Source of the DNA: Schleiferiaceae bacterium
GTDB lineage: Bacteria; Bacteroidota; Bacteroidia; Flavobacteriales; Schleiferiaceae
Assembly: GCA_018402665.1 (NCBI GenBank)
Contig: JAGYIN010000003.1
Coordinates: forward strand, 150,543-214,542
DNA length: 64,000 nt
Reading direction: 5' to 3'
Shown one piece after another: positions 1 to 9,648 of the stretch. Below the pieces are notes generated by a model. It had not been told where the DNA came from, did not search any database, and saw only the letters and a program-made list of their open reading frames with translations. Within the stretch, counting starts at the first letter, position 1; each line of letters starts with the position of its first letter. The position numbers and the translations under genes were made by a program.

Positions 1-1005
1 GAAATCCAACACACTGCTGTAGTGCGCTTGCATCATGAAGAATCGGACTACAGAGGGGCTAAAGCCTTTCTCTAAAAGTGGGCTATCCCCAGCGAACAAT
101 TCCCTCGGTAAAATCGTGTTGCCGGTACTCTTACTCATGCGCTTTCCGTTCAGCGTCAACATGTTTGCATGCATCCAATACCGAGCGCCTTTGTGCCCTG
201 AGCAAGCGCTGTTTTGTGCAATCTCGCATTCGTGGTGCGGAAACTTCAAATCCATTCCACCGCCATGAATATCAAACGACTCGCCTAAATATTTTGTACT
301 CATCGCTGAACACTCTAAGTGCCAGCCTGGAAATCCTATACTCCATGGCGAAGGCCAACGCATGATGTGCGTGGGTGATGCTTTCTTCCAAAGTGCAAAG
401 TCTGCAGGGTTGCGTTTTTCTTCTTGGCCATCTAAAGCACGGGTGCCGGCTTGTAGCTCGTCCATTTTACGCCCTGAAAGTATACCGTAATCTCCTCCAT
501 TTGCATTGTAGGCAGTCACATCAAAGTACACTGAGCCGTTACTTTCGTAGGCCCAACCTTTATCTAGAATGGTCTGAACCATTTCTATCTGTTCGGATAT
601 GTGTCCAGTGGCAGTAGGCTCTATAGATGGAGGGAAGGCGTTAAGTGCATCCATCACTTTGTGAAAGTCAACGGTGTACCGTTGCACAATCTCCATCGGT
701 TCTAATTGTTCTAAACGCGCTTTTTTCGAAATCTTGTCTTCACCAGCATCTGCATCGTTCTCTAAATGCCCCGCATCCGTGATATTTCGTACATAGCGCA
801 CCTTATAGCCTAAATGCTTGAGGTAACGAAAGATCATGTCGAAGGACGTAAACGTTCGTGCATTACCTAAGTGCACATCGCTGTATACTGTTGGGCCACA
901 TACATACATACCCACATTACCTTCGTGAACGGGGGCAAAAACCTCCTTTTCACCGGTCAGGCTATTCTCAATACTTAAGGGGTAAGAAGTGTATAATGGT
1001 TCCAC
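1..1005 (-). CDS. cysS: cysteinyl-tRNA synthetase, 3' end cut by window edge
   Basis: Charges tRNA-Cys with cysteine in the cytoplasm. About 335 of the usual 460-490 residues are present; the C-terminus lies beyond base 1. Seen directly: CGPTVY at residues 36-41 and HLGN at 45-48 (the HIGH signature of class I synthetases), Zn-site residues in LECSAM and HHECEIA, and the KMSKS loop as KRMSKSTGN near residue 300. The start is a GTG at 1003-1005 that shares one base with the folE stop (TAGTG), so the two genes are translationally coupled. An in-frame TGA lies just upstream and no ATG precedes the conserved region, so GTG is the best choice. Confidence 0.96.
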   Translation of the reverse strand, partial: MEPLYTSYPLSIENSLTGEKEVFAPVHEGNVGMYVCGPTVYSDVHLGNARTFTSFDMIFRYLKHLGYKVRYVRNITDAGHLENDADAGEDKISKKARLEQLEPMEIVQRYTVDFHKVMDALNAFPPSIEPTATGHISEQIEMVQTILDKGWAYESNGSVYFDVTAYNANGGDYGILSGRKMDELQAGTRALDGQEEKRNPADFALWKKASPTHIMRWPSPWSIGFPGWHLECSAMSTKYLGESFDIHGGGMDLKFPHHECEIAQNSACSGHKGARYWMHANMLTLNGKRMSKSTGNTILPRELFAGDSPLLEKGFSPSVVRFFMMQAHYSSVLDF

Positions 1006-1688
1006 TAAGCGCCAAAATCAGTTGTAAGGTTGATGTAATCTAAAAATTCGCTCTTTTTTGCTTCGTCTTGGAAGGCACCACCAAATTCGGCAGTTACGGT
1101 CGAACTCTCAATATCTCTGATGCCTCGTGAATTCACACAAAGGTGTTTTGCATCAATCACACAAGCGACATCATCCGTTCCCAAGGTTTCTTGCAGCGCT
1201 TGAACTACCTGGCGGGTAAGGCGCTCCTGTACTTGAGGGCGTTTTGCGTAATAATCAACAATTCTGTTCATCTTACTCAAACCGACTACTTTTCCCTTAG
1301 AAATGTAGGCCACATGTGCACGTCCTACAATAGGTAGAAGGTGGTGTTCACAGGTAGAATACACAACGATGTTTTTCTCTACCAGCATTTCATTGTAGCG
1401 GTAGGAATTATCAAAGGTGCTCATGCCCGGTTTACGCGCAGGATCTAGTCCGCCAAACGCTTCGTTGACGTAGAGTTTTGCCACACGCATCGGCGTTCCT
1501 TTAAGACTGTCGTCTTCCAGGTCCATGCCAAGGGTGTTCAAGATACCTTTTACATGTTCCGAAATGGTTGCAATTTTTTCCTCATTAGAAAGGACAAAAG
1601 CATCCGCGCGTAGTGGTGTAACTGCGGTAAAACTCTCGTGTGCATCGCCAATTTCATCGGCGAGAAGTTCGTTAATAGTATCAGACAT
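1005..1688 (-). CDS. folE: GTP cyclohydrolase I
   Basis: Converts GTP to 7,8-dihydroneopterin triphosphate, the first step of folate/pterin synthesis; homodecameric Zn enzyme of the cytoplasm. From the chosen start it has 227 residues. Zn ligands are visible as Cys113 and His116 in STCEHH and Cys184 in HLCVNSRG, and the GLSKMNRIV and QVQERLT motifs are typical. An ATG exists at 1718, but a good -7 promoter box (TACCTTTG, minus strand) sits at 1716-1723, so that ATG would lie upstream of the transcript. MSDTINELL at 1688 is therefore preferred. First gene of a folE-cysS operon. Confidence 0.96.
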   Translation of the reverse strand: MSDTINELLADEIGDAHESFTAVTPLRADAFVLSNEEKIATISEHVKGILNTLGMDLEDDSLKGTPMRVAKLYVNEAFGGLDPARKPGMSTFDNSYRYNEMLVEKNIVVYSTCEHHLLPIVGRAHVAYISKGKVVGLSKMNRIVDYYAKRPQVQERLTRQVVQALQETLGTDDVACVIDAKHLCVNSRGIRDIESSTVTAEFGGAFQDEAKKSEFLDYINLTTDFGA

Positions 1689-1715
1689 TTTTTTTAGTCT
1701 ATGCTTTAAGGGCGG

Positions 1716-1723
1716 CAAAGGTA
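1716..1723 (-). promoter_or_regulatory. -7 box of the folE-cysS promoter
   Basis: TACCTTTG on the minus strand matches the Bacteroidota -7 consensus TAnnTTTG. Transcription should begin around 1710, giving a leader of roughly 20 bases before the ATG at 1688. No convincing TTG -33 element was found at the right distance. Confidence 0.55.
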
Positions 1724-1730
1724 CAAACTA

Positions 1731-4700
1731 TTAATCCCAAAAAGGCACCCCTTGTTCACGCGCTTTAGACTCTAATTCATCGAGTTTTTCATCAATAGTT
1801 TCCAACGCCGCAACTGCATCTTTAATCATAGCCTCTGCATCTTCTTTCAAAGCACGCATTGTACCTGTCGGCGCTCCTCGGTGGTTGTACGCACCCCAAG
1901 CCAGTAATCCTGTGACATCTCCTAAAGAGCTGGATGTTTCAAATTCATGCTTTTTACGTGTGCCGTCGCCGTTAAGTAAAACGCCAATCTCCTTCAATTC
2001 GAGATCAATAGCGCGCGCCTCAGATATATTTTCAAGATCCACACCTGGTGTGTTTCTAAGACCTGCTCGTAATTCATTCAATTCCTCGTTCAGCTCTGTA
2101 TACAGTGCTTTCACCTCGTTCGAACGCGCCATTAGTGCATCAACGCTTTGGTTGAATTCCATATCGATGCCCTCATAGTTGTACAAATGGTTGACTTTAA
2201 ATTCATGACGATCAACTAAAGTTTCAAGTGTACCGTTGGTCGATCTACTCAAGCTTACGTAGTAGGTGCCAGGGAGCACAAATGTGGTTCCGTAGGCCTC
2301 CGTAATGGGCTCGCCATTTGTACGAATACCCGCTTTACTGCTCATACGTCCATCCCATGTGTGACGTGAGATGCCCTTAGTGTCCGCCTTTGTGAAGCGA
2401 GCGACAGGGTTGCCTAAAGAATCAGAGATCTCAAACAATAGATAGGGCTTTTCTTCCCAGTCTTCTTGTTGGAGCTGCGCTAAGCTAGGGTAGTGGGGCA
2501 GTTCGTTATTTGCCTCGGGCCGATTTTTCTTTACGCGTATCGCGCCCTCTGCCAAATACCATTCGAAGGTGGTTCCAACTTCAGGGTTTTTGGCTTTGTA
2601 GAGTTGGGCACCTTTATAATCCGTACCACCGATGCTGGCGCGACGGAACAACAACCCCGGTTTCGTGGTGAAAAATGCAGCTTCTTGTTCGAGCACATAT
2701 TCCAATTCACGCAGTGGGCTGTAGTTATCAAGCACATAAAAGCCGCGTCCGAAAGTTCCAAGAACCAGATCGTTCTCGCGCTCCTGGATGGCAATATCTC
2801 GTACGGCAATAGTGGGCAGCCCGCTCTTCAACGGGACCCAATTCTCGCCTCCATCTAGTGTGAAGAATACACCGAATTCTGTACCGACAAAAAGTAAATT
2901 GGGATTGATGTGATCTTCAGCAATACTGTACACACTGCCGCGTTCTGGTAGATCTGCTGCAATATCTTCCCAGCTTTTCCCCCCGTCAGCACTTTTGAAA
3001 AGGTACGGCTTAAAATCACCGTTCTTGTGGTTGTTGAACGCAGCGTAAATCACTTTCTTGTCGTGTTGCGAAGGCATGAGGTCCTGCACATAAACCAACG
3101 GTAGATTTAGAGATCCCACCTGTGTTTTAGGTAAGCCGGTGAAGGTTTTTATACTGTTCCAATTTTTACCATCGTCCTCTGATTTCCATACCAAACCATC
3201 ATCTGTTCCCACCCACAGGTGTCCAGCATTTAAAGGGCTTTCGCGAAGCGTCACAATGTTTCCATAAATGGATGTGCTTTTGTGCAAGGCAATGGCTTCA
3301 GGTCCCCAGTAGCGCTCCATGATGGGTAAAGTGTTTCGGTCCAATTGCCTGCTGAGGTCGCCGCTAATGGTCGTCCAACTTTCGCCGCGATCGGTACTTT
3401 TAAATACTTTATTTGCCGCGAAATACAAGGTCTTTTTCTGGTGCTTACTTGCTACCAGCGGTGCGTCCCAATTCCAACGGTATGGCGCCTCTTTATAACG
3501 GGGCTGTGGCTGGATCGGTGTCTTTTCACCGGTTTGTTTATTAAAACGAACCAACCATCCGTATTGCGCTTGAGCATATACGATGTTTGCATCGTCCGGG
3601 TCTGTAGCGCTTTCAAAGCCGTCACCGCCATTAGTGACAAACCAATCGCTGTTGATAATGCCGCGTTGATTGATGGTTTGCGACGGGCCGCCTAGGCTAT
3701 TGTTGTCTTGGGTCCCGCCGTAAATGTTGTAAAACGGCCAGTCGTTGTCGACAGCCACACGATAGAACTGGATGGTGGGCAAATTCGCTTTCCAATTCCA
3801 GCTCGACATTCCGTCCCATGTTTCGTACAACCCACCATCTGTACCAATGTACATGTGGTTCGTGTTCGTCGGATCGATCCACAAGCAGTGGTTGTCCACA
3901 TGTTTGAAACGCTTGGGTATGTTTTTAAAGGTTTTCCCTCCATCTGCACTCACCTGCGCATAGGTATCCATGCTGTATACCGTATTCACATCCGTCGGGT
4001 GACAAATGAACTCCACGTAATAGTTCCCAGAGGTTTCATGACCGGAGCGTTTGTTCCAACTTTCTCCGCGATCCGTAGAGGCGTATGTCCCATGTCCTTC
4101 CACAGTTGCGTAAAGTACATCTGGATTTGCAGGTGAAATATCCATACCAATTCTCCCTAGATCTCCTCCCGGAAATCCGTTTCCTACCTTATTCCAATGC
4201 GCTCCGCCATCGGTGCTTTTGTACATCGCGCTGTTGGGGCCGCCGCTGAGGTGCGTGTACACGTGTCTTCTGCGTTGGTGTGCCGTAGCATAAAGTGTTT
4301 GTGGATCGCGAGGATCCATGTGGATTTCGTTAAAACCTGTATGGTCGTCGACAAATAGAATGCGCGTCCAAGTTTGACCGCCGTTTTTTGATTCGTAAAT
4401 ACCGCGTTCTCCGCCGGAGGACCACAACGGTCCATAAGCAGCGACATAGAGGTGGTTCCCATCGGTCGGGTCTATGGCAATCATTCCAATGTGCTCGCTA
4501 GATTCTAAACCGCTTTTGGTCCAACTCTTGCCGGCATCACGACTCACATAGAGTCCGTCTCCATAGGCGACTGAGCGTTGGTTGTTGTTCTCGCCAGTGC
4601 CCACCCAAATAACATTAGCGTTGCTTGGGTCAATGGCTATACATCCAGTACTGTAGCTTCCTTCGCTGTCAAAAACAGGTTCAAAGGTGGTTCCGTTATT

Positions 4701-4955
4701 GGTGGTTTTCCACACCCCGGAAGAGGCCAAAGCCAGGTACATGGTTCCAGGATTTTTGGTATCTACCGCTAGATCGGCAATGCGCCCCGAAGTGGTCGCC
4801 GGGCCTACATTGCGAAACTTAAAGGCACTGAGGCTCGTTTTTGCCCAGAGTGGTTGGTCTTCCTTGCTTTTGCGTTGAGCGCCTGCGGGAAGTGTGCATA
4901 GAATTGCAAAGAGAACGACTACGGCTGTTGTAGCACGACGAAATGAATGGCTCAT
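1731..4955 (-). CDS. secreted sortilin/VPS10-like beta-propeller protein
   Basis: 1074 residues with an N-terminal signal peptide ending near AGAQ. The first two thirds are BNR/Asp-box style propeller blades: SADGGKTF, STDRGESW, SADGGKSW and SEDDGKNW recur, as in VPS10/sortilin-type 'glycosyl hydrolase' annotations common in Bacteroidota. The C-terminal third has a beta-sandwich-like part (GTYYVSLS) and a helical tail rich in Glu and Lys. No T9SS sorting tail is visible. Exported, and either periplasmic or surface bound; the substrate is unknown and glycosidase activity should not be assumed. It stands alone between folE and a barrel gene. Confidence 0.85.
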   Translation of the reverse strand: MSHSFRRATTAVVVLFAILCTLPAGAQRKSKEDQPLWAKTSLSAFKFRNVGPATTSGRIADLAVDTKNPGTMYLALASSGVWKTTNNGTTFEPVFDSEGSYSTGCIAIDPSNANVIWVGTGENNNQRSVAYGDGLYVSRDAGKSWTKSGLESSEHIGMIAIDPTDGNHLYVAAYGPLWSSGGERGIYESKNGGQTWTRILFVDDHTGFNEIHMDPRDPQTLYATAHQRRRHVYTHLSGGPNSAMYKSTDGGAHWNKVGNGFPGGDLGRIGMDISPANPDVLYATVEGHGTYASTDRGESWNKRSGHETSGNYYVEFICHPTDVNTVYSMDTYAQVSADGGKTFKNIPKRFKHVDNHCLWIDPTNTNHMYIGTDGGLYETWDGMSSWNWKANLPTIQFYRVAVDNDWPFYNIYGGTQDNNSLGGPSQTINQRGIINSDWFVTNGGDGFESATDPDDANIVYAQAQYGWLVRFNKQTGEKTPIQPQPRYKEAPYRWNWDAPLVASKHQKKTLYFAANKVFKSTDRGESWTTISGDLSRQLDRNTLPIMERYWGPEAIALHKSTSIYGNIVTLRESPLNAGHLWVGTDDGLVWKSEDDGKNWNSIKTFTGLPKTQVGSLNLPLVYVQDLMPSQHDKKVIYAAFNNHKNGDFKPYLFKSADGGKSWEDIAADLPERGSVYSIAEDHINPNLLFVGTEFGVFFTLDGGENWVPLKSGLPTIAVRDIAIQERENDLVLGTFGRGFYVLDNYSPLRELEYVLEQEAAFFTTKPGLLFRRASIGGTDYKGAQLYKAKNPEVGTTFEWYLAEGAIRVKKNRPEANNELPHYPSLAQLQQEDWEEKPYLLFEISDSLGNPVARFTKADTKGISRHTWDGRMSSKAGIRTNGEPITEAYGTTFVLPGTYYVSLSRSTNGTLETLVDRHEFKVNHLYNYEGIDMEFNQSVDALMARSNEVKALYTELNEELNELRAGLRNTPGVDLENISEARAIDLELKEIGVLLNGDGTRKKHEFETSSSLGDVTGLLAWGAYNHRGAPTGTMRALKEDAEAMIKDAVAALETIDEKLDELESKAREQGVPFWD

Positions 4956-5032
4956 TCGAAAGTAGGTTTAAAATGAATTGGACCGCAATGCGCTGCGGTC
5001 CCTGCAAATTACGTTAAAAGATGCAAAATGCC

Positions 5033-6430
5033 TTAGAATTTCCAGGTCGAACCGATGGAAAGCATTGAGCGCTGTGTTAATAGAGCTAGCGACTCGGTAT
5101 AGGCAGCGCTGAACGGATAATATTGGGTGGCTTGACGGAGTTGGCTCCAACTCATATAAAAGGTGTTGCCCTCGCTCTGTAGCGAGATGCCTAAACTACG
5201 ACGCCATTGCGCAGCACGCACTTGTTGAAAGGCGTTGGTGTAGCCGCCTCCACCACGCAAAGTGATCGGGCCTAATCGCAGTTCTGCGCCTGCCGCTAGG
5301 GTGTGTTGGTCACTTAATTCTTCGCTGATAATGGGGTTCAGGTAGCGCTCTGCTCTGCTTAAAGCGGCGGAAAAACTGTGTGGGATGTAGGTGTGACTGA
5401 GGGTAATGAGTCCTAATCGGCCACCGACTAGTGTGAGACCCGACTTCAACTTCGGCGCGGTCATCATACTCCACTGGTAGAGCAGTCCATAGCCTTCTGC
5501 TTGCGTAATGATTTGGTTGACAGAAGAGCGGTAGGCAATCATTTCTGTATCCCAATTTTGAGTGAAACTGTATACTTGCGGTAAGTCGACAGCCAGCCCA
5601 AAGCGAAGCGCTTGATTTGGGCGGTAAAGAAGACCAGCATTTGCCGTAATTCCCACGCCGCTATTGTCCCAATAGTCCAAAACATCGAAAGACGTGAGGT
5701 CTGTGGTTTCGCTGTAACTCTCTTCGTGCGCTACCGTTACCTTTTCATACGAATGCACGATTTTAACGGAGGCTCCATAATACAATTGTTTGTTGGCCGA
5801 TGCGCCAAAACCTAGGATCCACTGATTTTTCATCCCGGTTCTGTGAAGGTCGTGAACGAAATCTGTGTTGTTTAGATTGGCGGTGCTGTAGTATTCACCG
5901 GTGGTGTCGTTGCGGTCCGATGCGTAGCTTTGATACAGCATATCTTCATACGGCCCTACCCAAGGCAGATCGTCTGGAGCAACATAATGGCTGTTCTCAA
6001 TCCATTGTTGCTGTATGCTTCCTCCACCTTTTTGGGTGTAGCGTAAATTTTGACGGAACAGGTCGTCGGAATTGTAGGTGAAGAATACGTTCCATCCGGT
6101 TTCAGGTTCTGTGCCGACGTAGCCCACATTGGCCATATTTAAGGTCAAAGCGTTGCCGGTCGGGAATGCGTTGCTACTTTTAAAATTAGTAGTGCTGTAC
6201 ATGGAAAGATCGCTTCCGAAGGCGGCTTGTCGATAAAGGCCTGCTCCAGCTGGATTTTCCGCAAGTGCCGTAAAAGAACCGCTCATTGCAGTCATCGCAC
6301 CTGAAAGACTGTTGTAGCGCGCATCTCCCCAGAGCACGGGCTGGTTGAGCTCAGCGAAATAGTCTACACTTTGTCCGCTTCCTTGAAAACAAAGGAAGAT
6401 CAGCAGTGCCAGTACGGGTGTTTTTTTCAT
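5033..6430 (-). CDS. outer-membrane beta-barrel protein, OmpP1/FadL-like
   Basis: 465 residues with a short signal peptide (cleavage after GSGQ). The N-terminal part carries AMSGSFTALAENPAGAGLY, which resembles the NPAGL motif of the OmpP1/FadL/TodX transporter family (often called hemin receptor in Flavobacteriia). The rest alternates polar and hydrophobic residues and ends in an aromatic strand (SIGSTWKF), as expected for a barrel inserted by Bam. Its ATG overlaps the stop of the upstream lipoprotein gene by four bases (ATGA), so the two are co-translated. Probable role: uptake of hydrophobic compounds; the substrate cannot be read from sequence. Confidence 0.75.
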   Translation of the reverse strand: MKKTPVLALLIFLCFQGSGQSVDYFAELNQPVLWGDARYNSLSGAMTAMSGSFTALAENPAGAGLYRQAAFGSDLSMYSTTNFKSSNAFPTGNALTLNMANVGYVGTEPETGWNVFFTYNSDDLFRQNLRYTQKGGGSIQQQWIENSHYVAPDDLPWVGPYEDMLYQSYASDRNDTTGEYYSTANLNNTDFVHDLHRTGMKNQWILGFGASANKQLYYGASVKIVHSYEKVTVAHEESYSETTDLTSFDVLDYWDNSGVGITANAGLLYRPNQALRFGLAVDLPQVYSFTQNWDTEMIAYRSSVNQIITQAEGYGLLYQWSMMTAPKLKSGLTLVGGRLGLITLSHTYIPHSFSAALSRAERYLNPIISEELSDQHTLAAGAELRLGPITLRGGGGYTNAFQQVRAAQWRRSLGISLQSEGNTFYMSWSQLRQATQYYPFSAAYTESLALLTQRSMLSIGSTWKF

Positions 6431-7473
6431 CGTCTACGTGAACCGCTAGAATTAGAGGTGGAACCACTGCGTGCAGGTGCGGATGGGGTATAGGTGTTTG
6501 AGCTGCGTGTTGCCGGTGCGCTTTCAACGCGGTAATTGCCGCTGCGCTCGTAAGTAGATCTTGTATTGGGTTGCGAATAATTTACATCGCTGCGAACCGA
6601 CGGAGCAGGTTTTACCGTTGTGCTGGGTCTGCTGCTGCCGCGAGGGCTTGTGGTGGCAGACGTGCGTAGGGATTTTTGTGCCGTTTCAACGAGCGGTTGT
6701 GCCCAGCCTCGGGAGGTGGAAACGGGTGCAGTGTTGGGTGCTTGCACGGTGGGTGCGCGCCAATCTGTAGAGTAGTTGTCTGTGCGGCCGCTTGTACTGC
6801 CTTGACCTCCGCTTCTGCGGTATTTGTTCGGGCGTCTGCCGCCATAGTTGATGCCGGTCCGAGTGGGCTCGTTTGAAGGCGATGAGGCGGTAGATCCGAA
6901 ATTGGTCACGCCGTTCCATGCATTCCAGCCAAATCCATATGGATTGTAGCCATAAGGAGTGTAGCCGTAGGGATTATAGCCCATTCCCCAACCCGAATTC
7001 CAGCCGTTGTTCCATCCGTAAGGGTCGAAGGCGTAAGGTGATAATCCTCCCATACCCATCCCGCTGTTCCAGCCGAAGGAGTCGTAGCCGAAGCCATTGT
7101 AGCCGAAGGGATGATAACCGCCCATGCTGTTCCAGGAGTTGAGTCCCATGGTATTGTTCCATTGGGGGTAGAAGAAGGTGCCGAATCCAGGGGTCCAATA
7201 GCTTCTGCCATTGTTCCACCAAGCATTTGTGCTGCCCTGAAGTGGTGCTGAAACAAAGGGTTGTTCGCCTTCCCAAATAAGCGCAAAATCTTCATCCGTA
7301 TAGGGTTCGCTATCCATAGTTCCCATCGCTTTTGCATTGGCGAAACGCGGTGCGGGAAGCGCGGGGTTGTAATAGTTTTCGTCCTCGAAATAATTGTCCG
7401 TTAAACTCACTGAAGTCCCACATGATGATAACATGAGGGAAGAAATGAATAGTAGTAGTATGGGCTTCTTCAT
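6427..7473 (-). CDS. Gly/Asn/Trp/Tyr-rich lipoprotein of unknown function
   Basis: 348 residues. It starts MKKPILLLF and has the lipobox LSSC near residue 17, so it should be a lipid-anchored envelope protein. Residues of roughly 100-200 are low-complexity: repeated NPYGY, WNSGWG and GYNPFG-like units, very rich in Gly, Asn, Trp and Tyr. The C-terminal third is Ser/Thr/Arg/Pro rich and looks disordered ([16 protein letters not shown]). It overlaps the following FadL-like gene by four bases, so both are probably made together. No family with known function is recognised; the repeats suggest a surface, adhesive or structural role, which is inference. Confidence 0.8.
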   Translation of the reverse strand: MKKPILLLFISSLMLSSCGTSVSLTDNYFEDENYYNPALPAPRFANAKAMGTMDSEPYTDEDFALIWEGEQPFVSAPLQGSTNAWWNNGRSYWTPGFGTFFYPQWNNTMGLNSWNSMGGYHPFGYNGFGYDSFGWNSGMGMGGLSPYAFDPYGWNNGWNSGWGMGYNPYGYTPYGYNPYGFGWNAWNGVTNFGSTASSPSNEPTRTGINYGGRRPNKYRRSGGQGSTSGRTDNYSTDWRAPTVQAPNTAPVSTSRGWAQPLVETAQKSLRTSATTSPRGSSRPSTTVKPAPSVRSDVNYSQPNTRSTYERSGNYRVESAPATRSSNTYTPSAPARSGSTSNSSGSRRR

Positions 7474-7481
7474 AACTTCAG

Positions 7482-7489
7482 TAGATTTG
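7482..7489 (+). promoter_or_regulatory. -7 box of the proS promoter
   Basis: TAGATTTG fits TAnnTTTG. It lies just upstream of the divergent lipoprotein start (7473) and 44 bases before the proS ATG. The -33 region is not obvious. Confidence 0.5.
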
Positions 7490-7533
7490 CGTTCTTATTT
7501 ACAAGGTACAAAAGTTATACCAAGCTCAATTAC

Positions 7534-9009
7534 ATGGCAAAACATCTCACAACACGCGAGGACGATTATTCGAAATGGTACAATGAATTGGTAGTCAAAG
7601 CAGATTTGGCTCAAAACTCAGGCGTACGTGGATCTATGGTGATCAAGCCTTATGGCTTTGCGATCTGGGAACGCATCCAAGCGGACCTCGATAGACGGTT
7701 CAAGGAAACGGGTCACATGAACGCCTATTTCCCGCTGTTTATCCCCAAATCGTACTTTTCAAAAGAAGCGTCGCATGTGGATGGATTCGCGAAAGAATGT
7801 GCAGTGGTTACTCATTACCGATTAATGGACGATCCTAATGGAGGTGGTGTTGTGGTAGACCCATCGGCGAAATTGGAAGAGGAATTGATCGTTCGTCCTA
7901 CTTCCGAGACCATTATTTGGGATACCTATAAAGATTGGATCCAGAGCTACCGCGATTTGCCGATACTGGTGAATCAGTGGGCGAATGTGGTACGTTGGGA
8001 AATGCGTACACGCTTATTCCTAAGAACATCAGAGTTTTTATGGCAAGAGGGCCATACTGCTCATGCTACAAAGGAAGAGGCCATCACGGAGGCAGAAACT
8101 ATGTTGAACGTATACACAGATTTCGTTCAAGACATCATGGCCATTCCAGTGTTGCGCGGTTTGAAAACCGAAGGTGAACGGTTTGCGGGCGCGTTAGAGA
8201 CCTACTGTATCGAAGCTTTGATGCAAGATGGTAAGGCGCTGCAGGCGGGTACTTCTCATTTCTTGGGTCAAAATTTTGCCAAGGCATTTGAGGTGAAATT
8301 CCAGAATAAGGAAGGGAAACAAGAATACGTTTGGGCAACCTCATGGGGCGTGAGTACACGACTGATGGGAGCGCTTATTATGACGCATAGTGACGATAAT
8401 GGACTCGTGTTGCCGCCTAAATTGGCACCGTATCAGGTAGTGATCGTACCTATATATAAGGGTCAAGAGCAATTGGATGCCATTAGTGAAGTGGCTAAAG
8501 ACTTAATGGGCCAATTACGTGCGCAAGGGATTACTGTGAAATACGACAACCGCGATACGCATAAGCCGGGCTGGAAATTTAATCAATACGAACTCCAAGG
8601 GATTCCTTTGCGCATTGCTATCGGTCCTAAGGATCTTGAGAAGGGCAGTGTCGAATTGGCACGCAGAGATACCCTTACAAAGCAGTTTGTAGATCAGAAA
8701 GATGTGGCCACTACCGTGCCAGCGTTGTTGGAAGAGATTCAAAAATCACTGTTCCAAAAGGCGCTGGACTTTAGAGAAGCACATTCACAGGAGGCCAATT
8801 CCTGGGAAGAATTTGAAGCATTGATGAAGGGAAATCCAGGATTTGTCTATGCACATTGGGACGGAACGACAGAAACGGAAGATAAAATCAAAGAATTGAC
8901 GAAGGCGACCATCCGTTGTATCCCATTGGATTCCAACTCCGAAGAGGGGGTTTGTGTGCTTACAGGAAAGCCAAGCAAGCAGCGTGTAGTCTTCGCTAAG
9001 GCGTATTAA
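7534..9009 (+). CDS. proS: prolyl-tRNA synthetase (archaeal/eukaryote-like type)
   Basis: Charges tRNA-Pro with proline. 491 residues; it lacks the large insertion (editing) domain of the E. coli type, and its order of motifs is that of the short ProS type 3: RPTSETIIW (motif 2 region), [12 protein letters not shown], the anticodon-binding domain with [18 protein letters not shown], and a C-terminal extension. The start [18 protein letters not shown] is the usual start of this family in Bacteroidota. Single gene with its own promoter, divergent from the lipoprotein/FadL pair. Confidence 0.97.
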   Translation: MAKHLTTREDDYSKWYNELVVKADLAQNSGVRGSMVIKPYGFAIWERIQADLDRRFKETGHMNAYFPLFIPKSYFSKEASHVDGFAKECAVVTHYRLMDDPNGGGVVVDPSAKLEEELIVRPTSETIIWDTYKDWIQSYRDLPILVNQWANVVRWEMRTRLFLRTSEFLWQEGHTAHATKEEAITEAETMLNVYTDFVQDIMAIPVLRGLKTEGERFAGALETYCIEALMQDGKALQAGTSHFLGQNFAKAFEVKFQNKEGKQEYVWATSWGVSTRLMGALIMTHSDDNGLVLPPKLAPYQVVIVPIYKGQEQLDAISEVAKDLMGQLRAQGITVKYDNRDTHKPGWKFNQYELQGIPLRIAIGPKDLEKGSVELARRDTLTKQFVDQKDVATTVPALLEEIQKSLFQKALDFREAHSQEANSWEEFEALMKGNPGFVYAHWDGTTETEDKIKELTKATIRCIPLDSNSEEGVCVLTGKPSKQRVVFAKAY

Positions 9010-9059
9010 CCTGTGATCTGGGGAGGTCGAAATAATTTTCGATTTTTTGTGTGAATGTG

Positions 9060-9089
9060 TTGTGAATCTGAAAAACGTGATTACATTTG
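9060..9089 (+). promoter_or_regulatory. promoter of tRNA-Glu/rpsT
   Basis: TTG at 9060-9062, a 19-base spacer, then TACATTTG at 9082-9089. This is a clean match to the Bacteroidota -33/-7 pattern, with the same spacing as the tRNA-Thr promoter near the right end. Confidence 0.75.
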
Positions 9090-9130
9090 CACTCCCCAAA
9101 CAAAACAGGGGAATGTTCTGGAACATTTAA

Positions 9131-9203
9131 GGCCCGTTCGTCTAGCGGTCCAGGACGCTGCCCTTTCACGGCAGAAACACGGGTTCGATTCCCGTACGGG
9201 TCA
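9131..9203 (+). tRNA. tRNA-Glu (anticodon TTC)
   Basis: Full cloverleaf: acceptor GGCCCGT pairs with ACGGGTC; anticodon arm CTGCC-CTTTCAC-GGCAG; T arm CGGGTTCGATTCCCG. The discriminator is A and CCA is not encoded. It sits 22 bases before rpsT and shares its promoter. Confidence 0.97.
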
Positions 9204-9225
9204 CAACTATTAAGAATTAAAAGAC

Positions 9226-9477
9226 ATGGCAAACCATAAGTCTGCTTTAAAAAGAATTCGTCAGACAGCCAAGAAGGCTGCACACAATCGTTACTACCAC
9301 AAGACGACACGTAACGCTGTGCGCAAACTTCGCGGTGCAACTGACGCCACGGAAGCTGCAGAAATGCTCCCACGCGTAACTTCTATGCTTGATCGCTTGG
9401 CAAAGCGCAACATCATTCATAAGAAGAAAGCATCTAACTTGAAGTCAAGCTTGGCTAAGCACGTCGCAGCGCTATAG
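9226..9477 (+). CDS. rpsT: 30S ribosomal protein S20
   Basis: 83 residues, highly basic. MANHKSALKRIRQ is the S20 signature start. It binds 16S rRNA and helps 30S assembly. It follows tRNA-Glu directly and is closed by a strong intrinsic terminator. Confidence 0.98.
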   Translation: MANHKSALKRIRQTAKKAAHNRYYHKTTRNAVRKLRGATDATEAAEMLPRVTSMLDRLAKRNIIHKKKASNLKSSLAKHVAAL

Positions 9478-9507
9478 GCTTTCTTAACCGTGTAAAGATT
9501 CATTGAG

Positions 9508-9539
9508 CCCGCTTCCTAATGGAAGCGGGTTTTTTTTTT
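9508..9539 (+). terminator. intrinsic terminator after rpsT
   Basis: Nine-base perfect stem CCCGCTTCC/GGAAGCGGG with a four-base loop, followed by ten T. Confidence 0.92.
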
Positions 9540-9596
9540 GGTGTTCACCCAACATGCGCTGTAGTCTTCGCCGCCCCATTTGTGTGGGGTAGGGGC

Positions 9597-9625
9597 AAAA
9601 AAAATCCCCGCCGGAGGCGGGGATT
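9597..9625 (-). terminator. intrinsic terminator of the acyl-CoA ligase gene
   Basis: Ten-base perfect stem AATCCCCGCC/GGCGGGGATT; read on the minus strand it is followed by a run of eight T. Confidence 0.9.
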
Positions 9626-9648
9626 GAAAGCGGTATTCGATTCAGAAT

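Noticed and set aside
4953..4964. TACTTTCG directly upstream of the sortilin-like gene as its promoter
   Set aside because: The box would place the transcript start inside or after the ATG, and there is no later in-frame start.
6906..7337. 143-codon minus-strand frame with repetitive Thr/Ala/Pro sequence
   Set aside because: A second frame of the repeat region of the lipoprotein gene; repetitive DNA keeps all frames open.
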